The notes beneath the pieces were generated by a model. That model did no database searches, was not told the origin of the DNA, and was given only the letters and a program-made list of their open reading frames with translations. A stretch of 64,000 bases of DNA from Paenibacillus plantarum (GTDB lineage: Bacteria > Bacillota > Bacilli > Paenibacillales > NBRC-103111): positions 1 through 64,000 of the forward strand of contig NZ_WHNY01000037.1 of NCBI RefSeq assembly GCF_013141695.1. Reading direction: 5' to 3'. The position numbers and the translations under genes were made by a program. Below are positions 36,663 to 45,288 of this stretch, in pieces. How positions within the stretch are numbered: the first letter of the stretch is position 1; each line of letters opens with the position of its first letter.

Positions 36663-37406
36663 CTATACGTGCTGCCCAATCTCATTGATGAAAGACCAAG
36701 AAGGCAGTTCCATCTCTACCTGCTCTTGCGATTGCATCCAAGCTTCGCCATGTAAGGCTAGGTTGAACTTCTCTTTCCAGTCTTCAAACTTTCCTTCACG
36801 GATCAAAGGCATGAGGTCCCATGCCAGCATGTCTTTAAAAAGGCCCTGTCTTGCTTTTTTATCCTTAACGCGTTCTTGAATGAATAAGCGAGTTTCACTG
36901 AGAAAATCCAAATAGATCTCATACTCATCACCATAGGTTTTGTCGATCTCTTTGGCAATTTTACGCGCTGCTGATGGACTAGCTCCACCCGTGGAGACCG
37001 TAATGACCAACTTGCCCCGACGCACAACGGAAGGCAGGATAAACGAGCTTAGTTCTGGTTTATCTACAATATTGACGAGTAAATTATGCGCATTCGCATC
37101 CTGTGCGATCTGTCGATTGACTTGTGAATCGTTCGTCGCCGCAATGACTAATGCGAATCGTACCGCACCATGGGCGGTCCATATCGATTCATCATAGGAC
37201 TGTCTCTTCACGTTCACATTCGGCTGATGCTCCATTTCAAGGATTCCAGCCGTGAACGCTGGACTGACAAGCGTTACCTCGGCTCCAGCCGCAAGCAACG
37301 ATCGCAATTTCCGTTCTGCTATCGGACCCCCGCCAACAATCAAGCATCGGCGTCTTGCTAAATTCATCATTACGGGAAGAGGATGCTGCCAACCATTTAG
37401 CTCCAT
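36663..37406 (-). CDS. Precorrin-2 dehydrogenase / siroheme synthase N-domain (Met8/YlnF/SirC type)
   Basis: NAD-dependent enzyme oxidising precorrin-2 to sirohydrochlorin. The 247-aa protein has the Rossmann motif CLIVGGGPIAERKLRSLLAAGA (in two parts), VIAATNDSQVNRQIA, LVNIVDKPELSSFILPS and VVRRGKLVITVSTGGASP, typical of the CysG N-domain, and a C-terminal helical part. ATG at 37406 overlaps hemX by 10 bp. Lying between hemX and hemC, it places siroheme synthesis inside the heme operon with the CobA domain downstream. A SirB-type chelatase is not present here. Confidence 0.9.
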   Translation of the reverse strand: MELNGWQHPLPVMMNLARRRCLIVGGGPIAERKLRSLLAAGAEVTLVSPAFTAGILEMEHQPNVNVKRQSYDESIWTAHGAVRFALVIAATNDSQVNRQIAQDANAHNLLVNIVDKPELSSFILPSVVRRGKLVITVSTGGASPSAARKIAKEIDKTYGDEYEIYLDFLSETRLFIQERVKDKKARQGLFKDMLAWDLMPLIREGKFEDWKEKFNLALHGEAWMQSQEQVEMELPSWSFINEIGQHV

Positions 37407-38227
37407 ATCCACCCGTGAAAATCCGATACAAGGTTCGAAACAACGAAATTCAACACGACGATACAGAAAGCTGCCAAATTCCAAACAGCTAGCTTATTCC
37501 CCGAAATCTGCATCGATTTATGTTGAAATAAGTAAAACGCATAGGCTGCCAACACGAAGAACGAATTGATTACTTTGGGATCATAGAGAAGATTGCGATT
37601 TCCTTCAAGCACAACCCACACCACACCAAGACTTAAAGCCATTAGAAGCAACGGCCCCCCGATAATGACCGACAAATACGTATAATGCTCAATCTTCTCA
37701 AGAGATGGCAGTCTCATGACAGCCTGAGAGAAATTTTTGCTTTTCAACCTTGCATGTAAAAATATGTACATCCCTGAAAAAATAGCGGCAATTGAAAAAG
37801 CGGCATAGCTGCCAATCGCTAACGAAATATGAATGAATAATAGCTCATCATTGATGTCCCAATCGGATTTGATCGGCACGACATGCGGATTTCCAAATAT
37901 ATTCAGTGCAAGAATCGCAAAGCCAAGTACATTCACAAAAAACACGAACAATTCAATTCGGAAAAAACGGTTGATAATTAATGAAATCGTTACAATCAGC
38001 CAAGAAAACATAAAGAGTACGTCAGATCGAACGAAAGCCCATTCCGTCAAATGACCATATAAACTGATAGCCAAGTAAGCGGTTTGCAAAACCCATACAA
38101 ACAAAAGCAGCCCCGTCCCCATCCGTTTCGCGCTCCGGCTCGCATTGGCGAAATCCGAAAAGTAAAACAGTAGGCTCAGGGCATACATATAAATCATCGC
38201 ATCAAACAACCAGCTACGTGTAACCAT
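37397..38227 (-). CDS. hemX: HemX, cytochrome-c-assembly-like membrane protein
   Basis: Polytopic protein of 276 aa with eight hydrophobic segments, related to CcsA/ResC cytochrome c assembly proteins (motif HISLAIGSYAAFSIAAIFSG, where the conserved His sits). In B. subtilis HemX lowers the amount of HemA and so tunes heme synthesis. GGAGAGG lies before the ATG. Second gene of the hemA operon, 32 bp after hemA. Confidence 0.92.
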   Translation of the reverse strand: MVTRSWLFDAMIYMYALSLLFYFSDFANASRSAKRMGTGLLLFVWVLQTAYLAISLYGHLTEWAFVRSDVLFMFSWLIVTISLIINRFFRIELFVFFVNVLGFAILALNIFGNPHVVPIKSDWDINDELLFIHISLAIGSYAAFSIAAIFSGMYIFLHARLKSKNFSQAVMRLPSLEKIEHYTYLSVIIGGPLLLMALSLGVVWVVLEGNRNLLYDPKVINSFFVLAAYAFYLFQHKSMQISGNKLAVWNLAAFCIVVLNFVVSNLVSDFHGWIWS

Positions 38228-38259
38228 GGCACCTCTCCTAGGCGGTTAGCGCCTTTTAA

Positions 38260-39663
38260 TCAAGATGGGGCTAGAATATCCGCGTTTTGCAAACTACGAA
38301 CGGACAACTTCTCATTGGGCGTTTGTTTACTTTCCGCTTTGTTAAAACCTGACTCTAGCTCTTGTGCGATTTGATCTGCCTGTTCTTGTTGTTTAAGCGT
38401 ATCTTCTAATGCGAAAAGCTTGGTGAAAATTTCGAGAGCATCATCGCCATGGCGCTCTCCCGCCATTTCTTTGATCCGCAGGATCGGATCACGCAACACT
38501 TGATTCACAATACTCTTCGTTAATTTGCGAATCACCTTAATTTCACGCTCATCCAAATCAGTCAACTTATTCAGCATGTTCTCCATGGTTTCTTCGTGAA
38601 TCTGATTTGCTTTCGTTTGCAAAGCACTAATCAGAGGGCTGACGCCAAGAGTCTTCGTCCATTGGTCAAAAGCAACGATTTCGGACGTGATCATGATCTC
38701 AATCTTAGCCGCTTCTTTCTTTCTCTCCTGCAAATGCTTATCCACGATATGCTCCAAATCATCAATGTCGTAGAGGAACACATTAGGCAAGCCGCTAATC
38801 TCAGGATCTAGATCCCGCGGAACCGCGATATCCATCATGAACAGCGGACGTGATTTTCTTTTTTGCACATAAGTTTGAATATCCTTCTTCGTCAGAACGT
38901 ATCCAGGCGCTCCAGTCGAGCTAATGATTATATCAACCTCAGGTAGATAATTCGGCATTTCCTCAAGTGTGCAAGCCACACCGCTAAATTTGCCGGCTAA
39001 ATCCATCGCTCTTTCCAACGTACGATTCACAACGATAACTTTGTTTGCACCATTTGCATAGAGATGCTTCACGGTCAACTCACTCATCTTGCCTGCACCA
39101 ATAATCATAATCGTCTTGTTCACATAGCTTCCGAAAATTCGCTTACCGAGTTCTACAGCAGCATAGCTAATGGAGACTGGATTATTACTAATGCCCGTCT
39201 CTGAGTGTGCTTTCTTCGCAAGTGTTATCGCTTGTTTGAACAGCGTATTGAAATAGGAACCCGTTGCTTTCAATTGTTGAGACGCTAAAAAAGCATCCCT
39301 CACTTGACCGAGAATCTGAGTTTCCCCGATGACCATCGAATCAAGCCCCGTTGTGACACGGAATAAATGCTCAATTGATTTCTCATTCTCATACGTATAT
39401 AAATGCTTCTGGAACTGATCCTTCGTCACATGAAACCAACGCTCAAGAAAATGCGTCAAGTAATGACTGCACAGCTGAGGACGATCCACGACAGCATAAA
39501 TTTCGGTGCGATTGCAAGTGGCAACAATGACACATTCCAAGATGCTTTTAGTCTCTTTCAATTCCGCGATTGCCTTCGGTAGATCTTGATCTGAGAACGC
39601 AAACTTCTCACGAATTTCTACCGGGGCTGTCCGATAATTCAAACCAACTGCGATAATATGCAT
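38260..39663 (-). CDS. hemA: Glutamyl-tRNA reductase HemA
   Basis: NADPH enzyme making glutamate-1-semialdehyde from Glu-tRNA, the committed step of heme synthesis. The 467-aa protein opens MHIIAVGLNYRTAPVEIREK, has the catalytic Cys50 in VIVATCNRTEIYAV, GETQILGQVRDAF, the Rossmann segment IMIIGAGKMSELTVKHLYANG in two parts, and a C-terminal dimer helix. ATG at 39663 follows AGGTGG by 6 nt. First gene of the operon. Confidence 0.97.
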   Translation of the reverse strand: MHIIAVGLNYRTAPVEIREKFAFSDQDLPKAIAELKETKSILECVIVATCNRTEIYAVVDRPQLCSHYLTHFLERWFHVTKDQFQKHLYTYENEKSIEHLFRVTTGLDSMVIGETQILGQVRDAFLASQQLKATGSYFNTLFKQAITLAKKAHSETGISNNPVSISYAAVELGKRIFGSYVNKTIMIIGAGKMSELTVKHLYANGANKVIVVNRTLERAMDLAGKFSGVACTLEEMPNYLPEVDIIISSTGAPGYVLTKKDIQTYVQKRKSRPLFMMDIAVPRDLDPEISGLPNVFLYDIDDLEHIVDKHLQERKKEAAKIEIMITSEIVAFDQWTKTLGVSPLISALQTKANQIHEETMENMLNKLTDLDEREIKVIRKLTKSIVNQVLRDPILRIKEMAGERHGDDALEIFTKLFALEDTLKQQEQADQIAQELESGFNKAESKQTPNEKLSVRSLQNADILAPS

Positions 39664-39696
39664 TGTTACCACCTGCCTTTCCGTCTATTTAGAATC

Positions 39697-39705
39697 ATTA
39701 TAGCA
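39697..39705 (-). promoter_or_regulatory. Extended -10 promoter of the hemA operon
   Basis: TGCTATAAT on the minus strand, about 35 bp before the hemA ATG. No good -35 box is visible at 16-18 nt, so the extended -10 TG probably carries the promoter. No other regulator site is evident. Confidence 0.55.
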
Positions 39706-39816
39706 CAGCATTTCAGACATTCCGACAAAATATTTGAATAAATTATGAATGCTTTGGTACTGATCGTTAGTTTTAACAGCTCCGTGCTCCTCTATACCTC
39801 ATGCATGAAGAATCCC

Positions 39817-40353
39817 CTATTGCAGCCCTTTTTTTCTTAAAAAGGAAGTCAATTCGCGATCTAGTTTCGATAACTCGGTATTCTGCGATGAAATGATATC
39901 GCCGTTCGAAGCCATCATTTTCTCATAGACCTCATACATCTTCCCAAATTGCTTTTGAGCTTCCTTCAATATTAATGTCTCATCCGCCTTCAGAGCTCTC
40001 ACGCCACCGAGCTGCAACCTCTGTATGTACTGGCTTAGTTGGTTCATGAAGCTAAGTGAGCTTAACTCCTCTTTTCCTCCTGCTGCCAAAATCAATCGCT
40101 CATGCGTGTATTCCGCTGAGTACAGTGCTCGTCTCACTGGATCGAGCTCATTCGTACTTTTACTTTGAGAGGCTTCTTCGAGACTGCTCTTCAATATTTC
40201 CATTTGAAATAAGGATACTTGGAACAGTAAATGTGTGGCATCGTGATCTTCCTTTTGATGACCTAACATTTGGGCGAGTTGATAAATAGGCCAAATGATT
40301 AGAAAGAGAACAACGACATACAGCACCAATTTCCTAATGATTTTATGCTTCAA
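39817..40353 (-). CDS. Hypothetical membrane-anchored helical protein
   Basis: Protein of 178 aa starting at TTG with GGGGGAAG upstream. One N-terminal membrane helix (about 8-28, LVLYVVVLFLIIWPIYQLA) and a long, mostly helical outer part (about 35-178) with regularly spaced charged and Leu residues. No catalytic motif and no family that I recognise. It lies between hemA and speD, where B. subtilis has ysxD between engB and hemA, but I cannot claim the relation. Confidence 0.65.
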   Translation of the reverse strand: MKHKIIRKLVLYVVVLFLIIWPIYQLAQMLGHQKEDHDATHLLFQVSLFQMEILKSSLEEASQSKSTNELDPVRRALYSAEYTHERLILAAGGKEELSSLSFMNQLSQYIQRLQLGGVRALKADETLILKEAQKQFGKMYEVYEKMMASNGDIISSQNTELSKLDRELTSFLRKKGLQ

Positions 40354-40417
40354 GCTTCTTCCCCCACCTCAAGTGAACTGGACATGTATCGCCAATATCA
40401 TTGTATGGGTGTCTGAA

Positions 40418-40448
40418 CAAACAAATAACCACGGATTTCTCCGTGGCT
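40418..40448 (-). terminator. Intrinsic terminator after speD
   Basis: The minus strand has GCCACGGA, GAAA and TCCGTGGT, then TATTTGTTTG. The stem is perfect apart from a final G-U pair, with a GNRA-type tetraloop. Confidence 0.8.
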
Positions 40449-40469
40449 ACCGTTATCTTTTGCAGAATT

Positions 40470-40877
40470 TTATTTAACAAGCTCTGCTTGCTTTATTTCA
40501 GGAGTTTCTACTTGTAGTTCACCCATTCCGCGAACAAGTTTCTTCGCATAGAATGTTTCTGGTTTTAGTACGGACACCATAAAGTCGATTGCTAATTGAG
40601 GGTCGACTGTCTCGCCACATGTATAACAATCAAGTGCGGCAAAACCTCTCTCAGGATAAGTATGAATGGAGAGATGACTCTCGGACAACATAACAAGAAC
40701 TGTTGCTCCTTGTGGTTCGAATTGCTTGGATTGTACAGATAAAACAGTTGCTCCACATACCTCGGCAGCTTCAACCATCTGAGCTTGCAGCCATTCTGCA
40801 TTGTTCAGAAGTTCAAAATCTACCCCCCAAGTATCAACAGCAACGTGTCTTCCGAAAGTTGAGTATTCTGTTTCCAT
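40470..40877 (-). CDS. speD: S-adenosylmethionine decarboxylase proenzyme SpeD
   Basis: Pyruvoyl enzyme giving decarboxylated AdoMet for spermidine synthesis. From ATG 40877 (GGGGGAACC upstream) it is 135 aa, the short class 1B size. Self-cleavage is expected between Glu66 and Ser67 in LSESHLSIHTYPE, where the Ser becomes the pyruvoyl group; Cys at about 87 (DCYTCGE) is the usual proton donor. A longer 16-residue N-extension is not supported. The gene stands alone with its own terminator. Confidence 0.95.
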   Translation of the reverse strand: METEYSTFGRHVAVDTWGVDFELLNNAEWLQAQMVEAAEVCGATVLSVQSKQFEPQGATVLVMLSESHLSIHTYPERGFAALDCYTCGETVDPQLAIDFMVSVLKPETFYAKKLVRGMGELQVETPEIKQAELVK

Positions 40878-41136
40878 CTTTCGGTTCCCCCTTCCTAGGA
40901 ATAAAATGTGTGAAAAAAATTTCATCCGCTAGGACCTACGTCATTCACTTCCCGAGGGTATAATCTCTCGCAACATTCAATGTCCTGAGTGAATCCTGGT
41001 TCCTATATTGTTTCAACGAGAATAAAAATAACATCTATCGACGATAAATGCAATAGTTTTTTTTGTTAAAGGCTAACTGTCACACCCATGCCATATCTAA
41101 ATTATGTCGTAATGCCTTTGCATGTGCCTGAAAACA

Positions 41137-41162
41137 AAGAGAGACCCAAAAATGGGTCTCCA
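41137..41162 (-). terminator. Intrinsic terminator after the 195-aa hypothetical gene
   Basis: The minus strand has GGAGACCCA, TTTT and TGGGTCTCT, then CTTTGTTTTC. Confidence 0.8.
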
Positions 41163-41185
41163 TAAATAATAGCATGTATGGGTGA

Positions 41186-41773
41186 TTATGCCTCCAAAAC
41201 GAACAAACGATGTGTAAGCTCATTGAGGCGAATGTCGATCTGTTGGTGTTCATCCCTAGCCTGCAGCATGTTACGCATATCAAGAAGGTGATTGATTTGA
41301 TCGTAGATCATTTCAATCTCTTGCTCAACTTCTCTCTTCTGGAACATCATCTGCATGAGGCCAATGGTATCTTTGTGCTCATAGACAATTGTCAATAGTT
41401 GACCTTTGATTTCCTCGATCTTCACTACGGTTCCGCGTTCATAATAATAAACCATCGTGTAGCTTGGGTAAATCCGATTGACTTTAGCGCTGCCTTTGAA
41501 TTCCGATACTGCTTTACGCATTAAATTAGCTAATAAGGTATTACTTAATCTGCAGGATCCTGTGCATTCATATAGGCCCGATTTCTTTTCAAATGAGAGG
41601 ACGATTTCTTGACCTTCGCCATCTTGAAAAACAACTTCTTGATTCCCGTTTTCCAAAACTTTGACTTGCAGTGTCACTTGATGGTCCACAAACATTTGAA
41701 AAAACTTCAACATATCGGCTTCTGTTAACTGGAGGCAGGTTTTGACATATTCAGTCGCTAACCTTTGTGCCAT
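41186..41773 (-). CDS. Conserved-looking hypothetical protein, 195 aa
   Basis: Begins MAQRLATEYVKTCLQLTEAD with GAGGGA 5 nt before the ATG. An alpha/beta N-terminal part (1-120, with CTGSCRLSNTLLANLMRKAV and a C-x3-C pair at about 76 and 80) is followed by a coiled-coil-like C-terminus (about 145-195, KREVEQEIEMIYDQINHLLD). No signal peptide or membrane segment. A TATAAT lies upstream near 41826. I do not recognise the family with confidence; a similar Paenibacillus protein carries the doubtful name 'non-ribosomal peptide synthetase module', which nothing here supports. Confidence 0.7.
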   Translation of the reverse strand: MAQRLATEYVKTCLQLTEADMLKFFQMFVDHQVTLQVKVLENGNQEVVFQDGEGQEIVLSFEKKSGLYECTGSCRLSNTLLANLMRKAVSEFKGSAKVNRIYPSYTMVYYYERGTVVKIEEIKGQLLTIVYEHKDTIGLMQMMFQKREVEQEIEMIYDQINHLLDMRNMLQARDEHQQIDIRLNELTHRLFVLEA

Positions 41774-41999
41774 AAAAATCCCTCGATTCTTTGTTTTCAA
41801 GCCATTAACTATTACCTTGCTTATTATTATACTACAAGAGTCACGAATATTCCTGCCGGCAAATCATGATAATCAGCCAAATATTCTGAAAAATGCTTGA
41901 TAAACTGGAATGCCATCAAATTTCCCCCAGAATACCTCGCTTTCCCGTATACTTCTTTTTGATTTCCTCTATCTTTGAACGTTATCCTTAACAATACGC

Positions 42000-42027
42000 A
42001 AAAAACCGCCCTGCGATTAGGACGGTT
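42000..42027 (-). terminator. Intrinsic terminator overlapping the engB stop codon
   Basis: The minus strand has ACCGTCC, TAATCGCA and GGGCGGT, then TTTTTT. The TAA stop of engB lies in the loop of this hairpin, so the gene ends within its own terminator. Confidence 0.8.
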
Positions 42028-42667
42028 GCGGATCGATTACAGCGCTAGTTAGTACTTCTTCGGTTTGAGGATCCGGCTCGCCATAAGCAATCGCTTGCTC
42101 TAGAATTCCCCACAGTTCATCTTTGCCAAGCCCTAGCTCGGAAGAGAACATCAGTGGCTGAACTCCTTTATCCATCCCTAGTGTTTCACGTACAATCTTC
42201 AAATGTTTGGGCCATCTGCTCTTAGGAATCTTGTCCGCTTTGGTTGCAACAACAAGAACAGGTACATCCATGTGGCGAAGCCATTCGTACATCGCCTGAT
42301 CATCTTTGGAAGGCGGATGTCTCAAGTCGACTAACTGCATCACAAGGCGCAATGGCTCACGATTCAATAAATAACTTTCAATGAATTTGCCCCATTGCTC
42401 ACGCTTGGTTTTGGATACCTTTGCGTAGCCATAACCGGGGAGATCAACGAAATATAAGTCCTGATTAATTTTATAATAGTTAAGAGTTTGCGTCTTGCCC
42501 GGTTGTGAACTGGTTCTAGCTAAGTTTTTCCGAGAAATCAAACAGTTAATGAGTGACGATTTCCCGACATTAGAACGCCCTGCCAGCGCTATCTCTGGCA
42601 AGGCATCCTCTGGATATTGGCTAGGTCCAACCGCGCTGATGATAAATTCAGCTTGATTGACTTTCAT
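42017..42667 (-). CDS. engB: Ribosome-biogenesis GTPase EngB (YsxC/YihA)
   Basis: Essential small GTPase for 50S assembly. The 216-aa protein has G1 [17 protein letters not shown]2 [15 protein letters not shown]3 [11 protein letters not shown] and G4 TKADKI. Follows lonA by 17 bp, the same order as in B. subtilis (lonB-lonA-ysxC). The C-terminal tail of about 20 residues is acidic and probably disordered. Confidence 0.96.
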   Translation of the reverse strand: MKVNQAEFIISAVGPSQYPEDALPEIALAGRSNVGKSSLINCLISRKNLARTSSQPGKTQTLNYYKINQDLYFVDLPGYGYAKVSKTKREQWGKFIESYLLNREPLRLVMQLVDLRHPPSKDDQAMYEWLRHMDVPVLVVATKADKIPKSRWPKHLKIVRETLGMDKGVQPLMFSSELGLGKDELWGILEQAIAYGEPDPQTEEVLTSAVIDPQPS

Positions 42668-42684
42668 GAATGTTCAACTACTTT

Positions 42685-45036
42685 CTAAGTCGATCCGACG
42701 TTAACCGTCGGCTTATTTTTGATAAGCGCATGTTCCAGCACTTGATCCATGTGGCTGACAGGGATGAACGTCATCTCTGTGCGGACACTTTCTGGAATTT
42801 CGATAATGTCTTTCTCGTTGTCTTGAGGTAAAAGGATTGTACGAATACCCGCACGATGTGCAGCTAGTGCCTTTTCCTTCAAGCCACCAATCGGAAGTAC
42901 GCGGCCGCGAAGCGTGACCTCTCCAGTCATCGCCACTAAGCGTGAAACCGGAATGTTCGTCAAGGCAGAGATTAATGCGGTAGCCATCGTTATCCCCGCT
43001 GATGGACCATCCTTCGGAATAGCACCTTCGGGAATATGAATGTGTACATCATTCTTCTCATGGAAATCTGGGGCAATGCCGAGGACATCAGCTCGCGAAC
43101 GCGTGTAACTGAAAGCAGCTTGCGCAGATTCCTTCATGACATCACCAAGTTTGCCCGTTAAGGTCAACTTGCCAGTACCAGGCAGCACAGATACCTCAAT
43201 AACGAGCGTATCTCCCCCAACCTCCGTCCAAGCTAGACCAGTAACAGCGCCGATCTGATCCTTCTCTTCTGCAACATTATATTTAAACTTAACAGGACCT
43301 AAATAGTCACTTAAGTTTTCTACCGTTACATGAACAGGTGTCTCAGGGTCAGCTACGATCTTCTTAGCTGCTTTACGATTCATACCTGCAACCTGCTGTT
43401 CTAGATTACGCACGCCTGCTTCTCGTGTATATTCCCGCACGATCTTCATCAAAGCGGCCTCATCCACGACAAGTTGCTCCTCTTCAAGACCATGATCCCG
43501 TTTCTGCTTAGGAAGTAAATATTTCTTGGCAATTTGGAGCTTCTCAATCTCCGTATACCCTGGAATATATAGAACCTCCATCCGATCTAACAGAGGACGA
43601 GGAATATTATGCACAGCATTCGCCGTAGTCACAAACATCACGTTGGATAAATCAAAAGGTACTTCAATGAAATGATCGCTAAAAGTGCTATTTTGTTCTG
43701 GATCCAATACTTCAAGTAAGGCTGAGGCAGGATCTCCACGGAAATCCATCGCCATCTTGTCAATTTCATCTAATAAGAAAACGGGATTATTCGCGCCTGC
43801 ATTTTTCATCCCTTGAATAATTCGACCTGGCATGGCGCCAACGTACGTACGACGATGACCGCGAATTTCAGCTTCATCTCTCACGCCACCAAGTGAAATA
43901 CGGATGAATTGTCTTCCCATGGATCTAGCTATTGAACGAGCAATCGACGTTTTACCAACCCCAGGAGGGCCAACTAAACAAAGAATCGGGCCTTTGAGCT
44001 TCTTGACTAGCTTCTGTACGGCTAAGTACTCCAGCACTCGCTCTTTCGGCTTCTCAAGACCAAAATGGTCCTCATTCAATATTTCTTCTGCTTTATCTAA
44101 ATCCAAATCGTCATCGGTCTGTTTGTGCCAAGGGAGACCTAATAACCAATCGATATAATTGCGGATGATGCCGCCTTCTGCAGAAGTTGCAGGCATTTTC
44201 TCCAACCGATCAATCTCTTTCTCAACCTTCTCACGTACCTTATCAGGAAGTTCGGCTTCAGCTAGCTGGTTACGTAATTCATCAACTTCGCCAGCACGAC
44301 CTTCTTTATCCCCAAGTTCTTTCTGAATCGCCTTCATCTGCTCACGGAGGTAGTATTCCTTCTGCGTTTTCTCCATTTGCTTCTTGACACGCTGACTGAT
44401 TTTGCGTTCGAGTTCAAGCACTTCCCGCTCATTATTCAAAATATTAAGCATTTTCTCGAGCCGTTCACGAACGTCAACGGTCTCGAGAATATCTTGTTTA
44501 TCTTTGATTTTGAGCGATAAGTGACTACAAATCACATCTGCCAAACGACCTGGTTCATCAATATCAGATACCGCGGCAAGTGTCTCAGGCGTCACTTTCT
44601 TAGAAAGATTGATGTAATGCTCGAATTGACTTAGCACACTTCTCATCAACGCATCAATCTCAGGATCTGAGATTTCTTGCTCTGGCAATTCCTTAACCGT
44701 TACTTCGTAATACTCGTCATTCGTCAAGTACTCTACGATTTCAGCACGTAAAACACCTTCTACGAGAACGCGAATCGTACCATTCGGTAATTTGAGCATT
44801 TGCCGCACTTTCGCAATGGTTCCGATGCGATAAATATCCTCTTTCGTTGGTTCTTCTATGTTGATCTCTGATTGAGAGCAGAGGAGAATCATGCTGTCAT
44901 CCACCATCGCCCGCTCGAGTGCTTTCACCGATTTTTCTCGCCCTACATCCAGGTGTAGAACCATGCTCGGATAGACCAGCAGTCCCCTAAGTGGCAATAA
45001 CGGCAATCTGCGCACCTTCATTTTTCCAGGCCCCAT
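42685..45036 (-). CDS. lon: ATP-dependent protease LonA
   Basis: Cytoplasmic AAA+ serine protease degrading damaged and regulatory proteins. From ATG 45036 (GGAGG 8 nt upstream) it is 783 aa: N-domain (about 5-205, [20 protein letters not shown]), coiled coil (about 210-290), AAA+ with Walker [17 protein letters not shown] (about 350), Walker [10 protein letters not shown], and protease domain with the Ser-Lys dyad in [15 protein letters not shown] and [14 protein letters not shown]. Downstream of lonB as in B. subtilis. Confidence 0.97.
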   Translation of the reverse strand: MGPGKMKVRRLPLLPLRGLLVYPSMVLHLDVGREKSVKALERAMVDDSMILLCSQSEINIEEPTKEDIYRIGTIAKVRQMLKLPNGTIRVLVEGVLRAEIVEYLTNDEYYEVTVKELPEQEISDPEIDALMRSVLSQFEHYINLSKKVTPETLAAVSDIDEPGRLADVICSHLSLKIKDKQDILETVDVRERLEKMLNILNNEREVLELERKISQRVKKQMEKTQKEYYLREQMKAIQKELGDKEGRAGEVDELRNQLAEAELPDKVREKVEKEIDRLEKMPATSAEGGIIRNYIDWLLGLPWHKQTDDDLDLDKAEEILNEDHFGLEKPKERVLEYLAVQKLVKKLKGPILCLVGPPGVGKTSIARSIARSMGRQFIRISLGGVRDEAEIRGHRRTYVGAMPGRIIQGMKNAGANNPVFLLDEIDKMAMDFRGDPASALLEVLDPEQNSTFSDHFIEVPFDLSNVMFVTTANAVHNIPRPLLDRMEVLYIPGYTEIEKLQIAKKYLLPKQKRDHGLEEEQLVVDEAALMKIVREYTREAGVRNLEQQVAGMNRKAAKKIVADPETPVHVTVENLSDYLGPVKFKYNVAEEKDQIGAVTGLAWTEVGGDTLVIEVSVLPGTGKLTLTGKLGDVMKESAQAAFSYTRSRADVLGIAPDFHEKNDVHIHIPEGAIPKDGPSAGITMATALISALTNIPVSRLVAMTGEVTLRGRVLPIGGLKEKALAAHRAGIRTILLPQDNEKDIIEIPESVRTEMTFIPVSHMDQVLEHALIKNKPTVNVGST

Positions 45037-45061
45037 CCTCTGCACCTCCAATAATAGGGAT

Positions 45062-45081
45062 CCTTGAACCTTCGTTCAAAG
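45062..45081. other. Small perfect hairpin in the lonA leader
   Basis: CCTTGAAC-CTTC-GTTCAAAG: a 6-bp perfect and 8-bp G-U-extended stem with a 4-nt loop, 20-40 nt before the lonA ribosome site. No T-run, so not a terminator; it may stabilise the mRNA or bind a regulator. The palindrome does not match the CtsR heptad repeat. Confidence 0.5.
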
Positions 45082-45216
45082 TCTCACCTTGAAATAAAGT
45101 AATAATAGGTTTCACATAATAAATCGGCTTTATTTTTGGATAAACGCACTCGTCCAGAGGACGGTGTAGCCGTTTATTTTATCTATGTGGGATTTTCTCC
45201 CTACGTTGCCCTTTAC

Positions 45217-45246
45217 ATTTTAACAAAACTCTAAACAAAACACCAA
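45217..45246 (-). promoter_or_regulatory. Candidate promoter of lonA
   Basis: TTGGTG, an 18-nt spacer and TAAAAT on the minus strand between lonB and lonA, implying transcription of lonA independent of the sporulation gene lonB. The leader would be about 175 nt long. Confidence 0.5.
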
Positions 45247-45288
45247 TTGAGGGCTAACGCGCCATGTAAGGTAGCGAAAAGCCTCCCT

